Shown here piece after piece: positions 57,848-64,000 of a stretch of 64,000 bases of DNA (position 1 is its first letter; every line of letters begins with the position of its first letter). Position numbers and translations under genes: made by a program. The notes under the pieces were generated by a model, which did no database searches, was not told the origin of the DNA, and worked only from the letters and a program-made list of their open reading frames with translations. The stretch is from Rozella allomycis CSF55 (taxonomy: Eukaryota > Rozellomycota), in contig KE561161.1 in the NCBI GenBank assembly GCA_000442015.1, positions 1-64,000 on the forward strand, given 5' to 3'.

Positions 57848-60508
57848 ATGGGGACGTTCAGTGAATCAAGGTTGAATAATTCCATTTTTCTGTTATCCCT
57901 CACTATGACCCTTGCCAAATTTTCAGTTTGTATGGATCAAGATGCAATACAAAATTGGATATACCCGTCGAATTTTAGTTTAAGAGAGTATCAATATAAT
58001 ATTGTGCAAAAATCACTTTTTCATAATACTTTGGTGTGTCTTCCTACAGGCCTAGGCAAAACCTTGATTGCTGCTGTTGTAATGTTTAACTATTATCGGT
58101 GGTTTCCAAAAGGAATGATTATTTTTTTAGCGCCCACTAAACCTCTTGTCTCTCAACAAATTGAAGCCTGTTATTCAATGACTGGTATGGAAAGAGAGAA
58201 AATAGCCGAGCTAACAGGTTCGATTTCTCCAGAAAAGAGAGATCACTATTGGAATAATAAGCGTTGCTTTTTTATGACACCACAGGTGTTGCAAAATGAT
58301 CTAAAGAGGCATAAATTTATTTCAGAGAATTTGGTTTGTCTGGTCATAGATGAGGCTCATAGAGCGATGGGTTCTCATGCTTATAGTGAAGTTGTAAAGG
58401 AAATAAGTTGTTTCAACTCGCAATTCAGAATCTTGGCTTTAACGGCTACCCCTGCATCTGATCCAAAGGCAGTACAAGAGATTGTAAATAATCTATTAAT
58501 TAGCCACATTGAGATACGAACGGAAGAATCTATAGATGTTAAAAAATATGTTAATCAAAAGGAAAAGAAGGTTTTTGTGCTTGAATTGGACCCAACGCTT
58601 CAAAGTTTGAAAAATGGTTTTATAAATAAAATAATGAAGCCTTATTTAAATCTTTTGAATCAATCGAATTGTCTACATGACAAAAACCCAGAGACGCTTT
58701 CTGTTTGGTATTTGATGGAAAGGCGGAATCAATGCAGACAAATTCGAAGTAATCTTGGCACTTATGAAGTAATATTTTCTTGTTTAATTCTTTTCGCGCG
58801 AGCTCTAGAGAATTTGATGTGCTATGGACTGAATATGTTTTATAAGACTTTGACATCACCTTTAGAAGGCGATTCTGATCATCATCCGTCGTTAATAATG
58901 AATTTGCAAAAGAATATAGAATTGCATAATCTAGTAAAGTATTTGAATGAATTGAGAAACACGAAAAGAGAATCTCATCCGAAATTTCAGAAATTGAAAG
59001 AATCTTTAAACGAGCATTTTTCAAAGAATGGGCGTGATTCAAAAGTGATAATATTTGCCAATTTTAGAGAAATAGTTGAAGAAATATTTGTGTATCTAAA
59101 AGAAGAGGATCAAGTCAGGGTTGCCACGTTTGTGGGTCAATCACATGGCAAGACAAGGGGATTGAAGCAAAAGGAACAGATAAAGGTTTTAGAAGATTTT
59201 AAAAATGGAATATTTAATGTAATCGTTGCGACGTCGATTGGTGAAGAAGGATTGGACATTGGAGAAGTAGATTTGATAGTTTGTTTTGATGCCCAAGCGT
59301 CACCGATAAGAATGTTACAAAGGTTTGGAAGAACTGGCAGAAAGAGAAGCGGTGAGGTGATTTTGTTACTTTCAGCTGGAAAAGAACAAACGAAATATAA
59401 AAGATCCAAAGATCAATATCAATCTGTTCAAAAAGCAATAATAAAAGACTCCAAATTTCAACTTTATCAAAACAATCCTCAAATGATTCCGAATCCAAGT
59501 CAATGCAAAAGTTTAATGCTAGAGATTCACTTGCCTTCCCAAAAGTTTCTAAAAACGCCCCAATCAAAAAGAACAAAAAATTTATCTTTTCCAACGATCG
59601 AAATTTCAGAAAACCAAAAGAAACTCTTTGAATCCAAACGTCAACAATTTTCTTCAATTTCTTCTAAAACAAACTTTATTCGCCCCCTGTCAAAAACATC
59701 CCAAGCCTTTCATTCAATTCTACTGAAGATCCAATCATTTTCTCAAGACAATTCAAATTCACAAATAAATTATTTGTCAGACAACGATGAAGATAACATT
59801 AACGTTATTCTTAATGACCTTTTAGATGAGGAAGAAAATTGTTCTGAAATTTCAGAAAATGAAATCAAAATTCCTAAAATCATAAACTGGAAAATTCAGA
59901 AATTAAATTTCACTGATTTTACTTTACCATTTTCTTTGTTTATGGGCGAGATTAATCCACCTTCTTCCCCAATTCTAGTGAAATTTGAACAACTCTCTGA
60001 AACTAAACACTCTTCAGACACTATAGATACAAGCTTTCACCAGTTCCCTGATCTTGAAAAGGGATTAGAAACTCCCTCAGTTCTAGAAACCCCAATTGCA
60101 GCCAAGGCAAACAAAAAAAGAGTTATTTTCTCGCCTGAAACACCAACAATCTCATCACCAACATTACAGAAATTTCCAATAAACAGAAAAAGAAAAATCT
60201 CTCAATTTCTCGACCTTGAAGCTGCAAATTCAGAAAAGGATGACGATGAATTGCCTGATGGTGAATTCTCCGCAATGTCAAGTTTTATCAATGATGATTC
60301 ACAACATGTTTCAATGGACGACACCTCAATTTACCTTCGTTCCTTAATGACACAACATCAAGAAAGTTTAGGTTTCAAAACATCCAAAAATCAATATGGC
60401 AATAACAGGGCATACAAGCTTAATCTCCGTTCAAATGAATTAAAAAGCGATGAAAGCGACAAAGCTGTATTAATTTCCTCGAGCGATGACTCGTCAGATA
60501 TATCATGA
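57848..60508 (+). CDS. MPH1: FANCM/Mph1 DNA helicase-translocase
   Basis: A single exon of 886 residues, notable in an intron-rich region. SF2 motifs in order: NTLVCLPTGLGKTLIA (I), APTKPLVSQQ (Ia), VIDEAHRAMG (II, DEAH), LALTATPASD (III), a long helical insert, IIFANFREIVEE (IV), VATSIGEEGLDIGEVD (V) and QRFGRTGRKRSG (VI). The last 350 residues are low-complexity. An alternative start at MDQDAIQNWIYP (about residue 29) fits the family better. It remodels stalled forks and D-loops and recruits the Fanconi core complex; FANCI at 41 kb is a pathway partner. Confidence 0.93.
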   Translation: MGTFSESRLNNSIFLLSLTMTLAKFSVCMDQDAIQNWIYPSNFSLREYQYNIVQKSLFHNTLVCLPTGLGKTLIAAVVMFNYYRWFPKGMIIFLAPTKPLVSQQIEACYSMTGMEREKIAELTGSISPEKRDHYWNNKRCFFMTPQVLQNDLKRHKFISENLVCLVIDEAHRAMGSHAYSEVVKEISCFNSQFRILALTATPASDPKAVQEIVNNLLISHIEIRTEESIDVKKYVNQKEKKVFVLELDPTLQSLKNGFINKIMKPYLNLLNQSNCLHDKNPETLSVWYLMERRNQCRQIRSNLGTYEVIFSCLILFARALENLMCYGLNMFYKTLTSPLEGDSDHHPSLIMNLQKNIELHNLVKYLNELRNTKRESHPKFQKLKESLNEHFSKNGRDSKVIIFANFREIVEEIFVYLKEEDQVRVATFVGQSHGKTRGLKQKEQIKVLEDFKNGIFNVIVATSIGEEGLDIGEVDLIVCFDAQASPIRMLQRFGRTGRKRSGEVILLLSAGKEQTKYKRSKDQYQSVQKAIIKDSKFQLYQNNPQMIPNPSQCKSLMLEIHLPSQKFLKTPQSKRTKNLSFPTIEISENQKKLFESKRQQFSSISSKTNFIRPLSKTSQAFHSILLKIQSFSQDNSNSQINYLSDNDEDNINVILNDLLDEEENCSEISENEIKIPKIINWKIQKLNFTDFTLPFSLFMGEINPPSSPILVKFEQLSETKHSSDTIDTSFHQFPDLEKGLETPSVLETPIAAKANKKRVIFSPETPTISSPTLQKFPINRKRKISQFLDLEAANSEKDDDELPDGEFSAMSSFINDDSQHVSMDDTSIYLRSLMTQHQESLGFKTSKNQYGNNRAYKLNLRSNELKSDESDKAVLISSSDDSSDIS

Positions 60509-60569
60509 CTACTTTTAAATAAATTCTAAATTTTAATTATGTAATCTATTATGCGTGAAAACTCCTTGT

Positions 60570-60876
60570 CTTTTAAATACTAAAAATAGCAGGAATATTT
60601 TTGGGTGCCTTCTAGGGGTAATTTGTAACAAACTAAATGATGCAGATGGACACATACCACTTAATTATCTTTTTATTTTTACATGCAGTTAGATCAACTG
60701 GAGGTATCGCAAATTTACTACCGANATTTCTTTTAAATACTAAAAATAGCCGGAATATTTTTGTGTCTACTAGGGGTAATTTGTAACAAACTAAATGAAG
60801 GACACATACCACTTAATTATCTTCTTATTTTTACATGCAGTTAGATCAACTGGCGGCATCGTAAATTTACTACCGA
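60570..60876. repeat. duplicated assembly tile around N 60725
   Basis: 60570-60724 and 60730-60876 are the same upstream region and signal-peptide start with several SNPs and indels; the first copy begins MMQMDTYH and the second MKDTYH. The N lies between. The 60509-60794 gap between genes consists mostly of this tile. Confidence 0.85.
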
Positions 60877-62974
60877 TCTCTCACGCAAATACGTTCAATA
60901 ATAGACAATTACAATTACCAAGACATGCCCAATTGGGTATGATGCATGAAGGACAACAGCTAGTAGTTCCAAAGTCACCATGGATTAATGCTGATTATTC
61001 GAAAAGGTCAATANTTATTCGAAAAGATCAATAACGAGCATAGTCGGGTTGAGTTCAGTTAATAGAAAGCTAAATACTTTTGAAGACCAATATCGCGCAT
61101 TGAAAAGTACTTTCAATGACCATGACGTTAATGCGGATCTTAGACTTTCAAATATACTACGAAAGATAATTCCAAAAGAATCAAAAGAAGCACGAGAATA
61201 TTGGTTCAACATTCTGAGAAGACTGACTAAAGATGATTTACAGAACCAGCAAACAATAAATCTTGCGTATTATATTATGAAGGAGGGAAATATCAACGCA
61301 TCTAAATACGTTAATGGGAAGTCATCTTTTCATAGTAGCGAGTATAAGAAAATTGAAATCTTTTGGATTCGCAAACTTATTGAAAAGGGAAGACTAGATA
61401 AACAAAAAATCGCCCAACAAGCCACGCAGATCGGAGATTTAGAAATCTTAAAGTTACTGGTTTCTACACCTGATGATATCCAAAAATTTAATCTTTTACA
61501 CATAGCACTTGAGTCCAAACAAGATCAATCCTTATCTTACTTGACTGACAAAGTTCCATTGAAATCTGAGAACTTGATTTACGCCTACAATTCAAAAAAG
61601 CCAGAGATTATTATTATGGCCGAAAAATATTTCTTCAAATTTGACTTTAACAAGCGTAATTTCGAGGAACAAAAATCAATTTTTGAGTACCACTTGGAAA
61701 ACGAAACATGGAATCGTTTAAATAACATTCTCTCCAAGGAATTTATAGATAAATTAGCCAAGGAGTTTACTGATAAGAAAAATATGCCTTTGGCTCTTCT
61801 TTTAATGAATGCCGATTCGATTCATTATGATAAAGAAATTCCTTCTTTAATTTGGCACAAAGAAGAAAGCTTTAACTATAATAATTATGAAAAAGAAAGG
61901 ATTCTTCTCAAAATAGGAAAAGTAAGTGGTTCGGAGCTCGTTAAGAGAGCTGTCTTGAGATATGCTGACAAACATCAGTCCAAATTACTGATGATTGAAT
62001 TTTCTGATAGCGTCAATTTAGAGACAGCTATATCCTCAGACGCTCTTCGTTTGTCCGTGTTCATGATTCGTGACAAGAATGTTCCCGTTAGTTTAAACGA
62101 GTTAATGCTAGTTTCTAAATTGAAAATGCATGAAAGAAAACCAAAATTTTACAGTTTTATTATGCGGGAATATTCTACTCAGTTCAAATATATGGATGCC
62201 AAGACTAAATATGAGCAACTTTTAAAAATCGCTGAAAGCAAAATGCCGCAAAAATGGAAAATTATTCGAGATCTCTTGGACGAAGGCAATAAAAATAGCA
62301 TGCTACTCCAAGCTAACTTCATGAGGGTCATCAAATTAGCGATACCCAATGCATCGGTTGAAAAGAATGGCCGTTTTATTTCAATTAATCAGCCTGGCAA
62401 ACTGGATGAAAAATGGACTGATTCTCTCTCCAAGACTTTACTTTTATTGATTATGGAGGGCACACCAGCAAGACATGATCCCGTTAAGCTTTCATTAGCA
62501 ACACATTCAATGAAGGCTGGTGATGAAACCACAGCTACATTACTACTATCTTACATTGCCACACCCGAGATCAAATCTATGGCAGTGGATGAAGCAATTC
62601 GATTAAATCAATTTGATTTTTTCAACCATTTAGTTCATAAATACCACACGCCTATTAGTGCATTCGCTTTGACAAAATACTCAAGTTCCAACGATCTTTC
62701 TGCAATACAAAACATTCAGTCAAAGTATTTTTCGGGATTCAAGAAGAAATCTGTCGATGAGCAGGTTAATGACTTGTTATACTTTGAGAAGACTCAGAAT
62801 TGGAAATTCATTGATGCACTTTTAAATACAAAGAATAATTGGACCATTTTTGGCCAAAGAGATCTTCAGACACGCATATTAGATTCTTCTTTAACTAATC
62901 AAGAAAAAAGAGAGATGTTATCAGTCTATATACAAAAGAAAAATGGGGCAGATGCCGCCGCAGATCGCAAATAA
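60795..62974 (+). CDS. large secreted helical/ankyrin-like protein, candidate effector
   Basis: One exon of about 719 residues, crossing an N join at 61014 (a 19-bp tile is doubled there). MKDTYHLIIFLFLHAVRSTGG is a signal peptide. The mature protein is all-helical with ankyrin-like units, for example GDLEILKLLVSTPDDIQKFNLLHIALESKQDQSLSYL, and a Lys-rich end. It shares VPLKSENL and general design with the gene at 55669, flanking FANCM. No catalytic motif. Secretion plus repeats suggest a host-facing role, which is inference. Confidence 0.75.
60995..61033. repeat. duplicated assembly tile around N 61014
   Basis: TTATTCGAAAAGGTCAATA (60995-61013) and TTATTCGAAAAGATCAATA (61015-61033) differ by one SNP and flank the N. 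Counting the tile once restores the reading frame of the secreted-protein gene. Confidence 0.85.
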
Positions 62975-63131
62975 ACTCCAATATTTAAATTAATAATTTA
63001 GTGTACAAAGTGTAGTGCATGTAACATTCTATGGTGTTTTAAGCCATTTGTCTAAAGTAAGATCATTTAAGCTTTTAGAGTCAACCCTCACGACCTAGTG
63101 TATATGGTTTTGCAATTCGCAAAATTCAAAA

Positions 63132-64000
63132 ATGAACTTTATTGACGACATCGTAATATCGTCTCCAGACAATATTATTTATGGCAGAAAGAGCGAAATA
63201 TTTATTAAAGTCAAATTTAAAAAGGAATTTGCCCAGCCATCTATAGAAAACTGTTTGTCGTTGGTCATAAACTCTGTTAGCATAACGTTGAATAAGCTTC
63301 CCTTAATATACGACATAACATCTTTAATGTCATTTAGCTATAAAAACTACAAAATCTCTTTTGAAAATGTGAAAGTTGACGAAAATGAACATTGTGTAAT
63401 TTTTCCAGTGATTTTAAGGATATGTAAGCAAACACTCACTATGTTTGATATCAGATCCATCATTGTCAAGTTATTATGGTTCACTTGTTAATATAAATTT
63501 TCAATTGTCGAAGGATGAAAAGTCTGAAACAGCCCTTGAAAATGAACTCAAGCATGCAAGCAAAAATAATATGATAATGAAAATATTAGAATCCAATGAT
63601 TGTAACAGATGATTTATTTATGTGAGAAAGATTTGTCGTTATCAATAAAAGAGAAAAATAGGCGGCCTAGCGTGAATCCCAACGAAAACATTGGGAACTC
63701 ACTTTTTAAAAGGATTATATCTCAAAACATATCCATATCAGCTCCATTTTATGCCCAATTTTACTTTAACAAAGTAGGCATTGATTCGGTCATAGCCACA
63801 ATTGTTATCAATCACAATCCAAAAGTCCAATTGCCGATAGTAATAAAGAGTTTAGACTTGAAAATATTAAATATTAAAAGAAAAAATATTGATTCCGGTA
63901 AAAAGACGACTGATGATTGTTTTCTCATTTCTAAAATAGAAGTATGTTTTTATGCACCATTCGACAAGGAAATCACACCTTTTGTATTAGATAAGTGTGA
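63132..64000 (+). CDS. arrestin-fold protein, possibly Vps26C/DSCR3-like (partial)
   Basis: Exons 63132-63442, 63471-63601 and 63631 onward, with introns of 28 and 29 nt; the gene runs off the window. The product is beta-rich with alternating strands as in arrestins. LTIYYGSLVNINFQLSKDE across the first junction resembles the YHGVFVNIQYTL element of DSCR3/Vps26C, a retriever subunit recycling endosomal cargo. The second lobe (ISISAPFYAQFYFNKVGIDSVIATIVINH) fits less clearly, so another arrestin-domain protein is possible. Confidence 0.55.

Overview
The window is nuclear DNA from a compact, AT-rich eukaryote. The standard code applies: TAA, TAG and TGA all end genes. Protein families point to an early-diverging, flagellated (zoosporic) fungus with a parasitic lifestyle; a Rozella-like cryptomycete fits best. 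The fungal signs are a Cdc4-type myosin light chain, a Snf5 with a C-terminal GATA-like finger, Rac plus Cdc42, and Mph1/FANCM. The flagellar signs are IFT56 and a PG-rich SHIPPO-like protein. The parasitic signs are large secreted ankyrin-type proteins. The genus is inference; no marker gene in the window settles it.

About 50 protein genes and three tRNA genes lie almost end to end, often with 10-60 bp between them. Most housekeeping genes are broken by tiny introns, mostly 22-30 nt (26-29 commonest). About 130 were placed by keeping frame and family alignment; only a few exceed 40 nt. Four introns in conserved genes can only be spliced with a GT...TG boundary.

Layout. 0-6.4 kb: KDM3-type JmjC demethylase, an unknown gene, a SHIPPO-like protein, ALG6, an unknown gene. 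6.5-8.5 kb: two intronless secreted-protein genes, one with ankyrin repeats. 8.5-21.4 kb: AP-1 sigma, eL21, uS4, IFT56, an orphan 7TM protein, Elg1/ATAD5, TRAPPC1, two unknown genes, CHMP3/Vps24, tRNA-Ser, Rac, RNF10. 21.4-34.4 kb: PGM2, Maf, a methyltransferase, a golgin, Mahogunin E3, Cdc42, a secreted Cys-rich protein, a HutD-aspartoacylase fusion, an SLC17 transporter and a sulfotransferase. 34.7-44.7 kb: a LisH-WD40 protein, PYM, a second 7TM protein, calreticulin, mitochondrial cyclophilin, GINS Psf2, FANCI. 44.7-54 kb: Snf5, Cdc4 light chain, an SDR, Hrd1, CysRS, a third 7TM protein, tRNA-Glu, choline/ethanolamine kinase. 54-64 kb: a tRNA-derived relic, TFG, a secreted acidic protein, tRNA-Ile, FANCM/Mph1, another secreted protein, and an arrestin-fold gene cut by the window end.

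Several genes share processes. FANCI, FANCM and Elg1 act at stalled forks. ALG6, calreticulin, Hrd1 and TFG belong to ER folding, ERAD and ER exit. AP-1, TRAPPC1, golgin, Vps24 and the arrestin-like gene are trafficking genes. Eight single-N positions, each flanked by near-identical sequence, are contig joins that kept both overlapping ends; they duplicate pieces of six genes.
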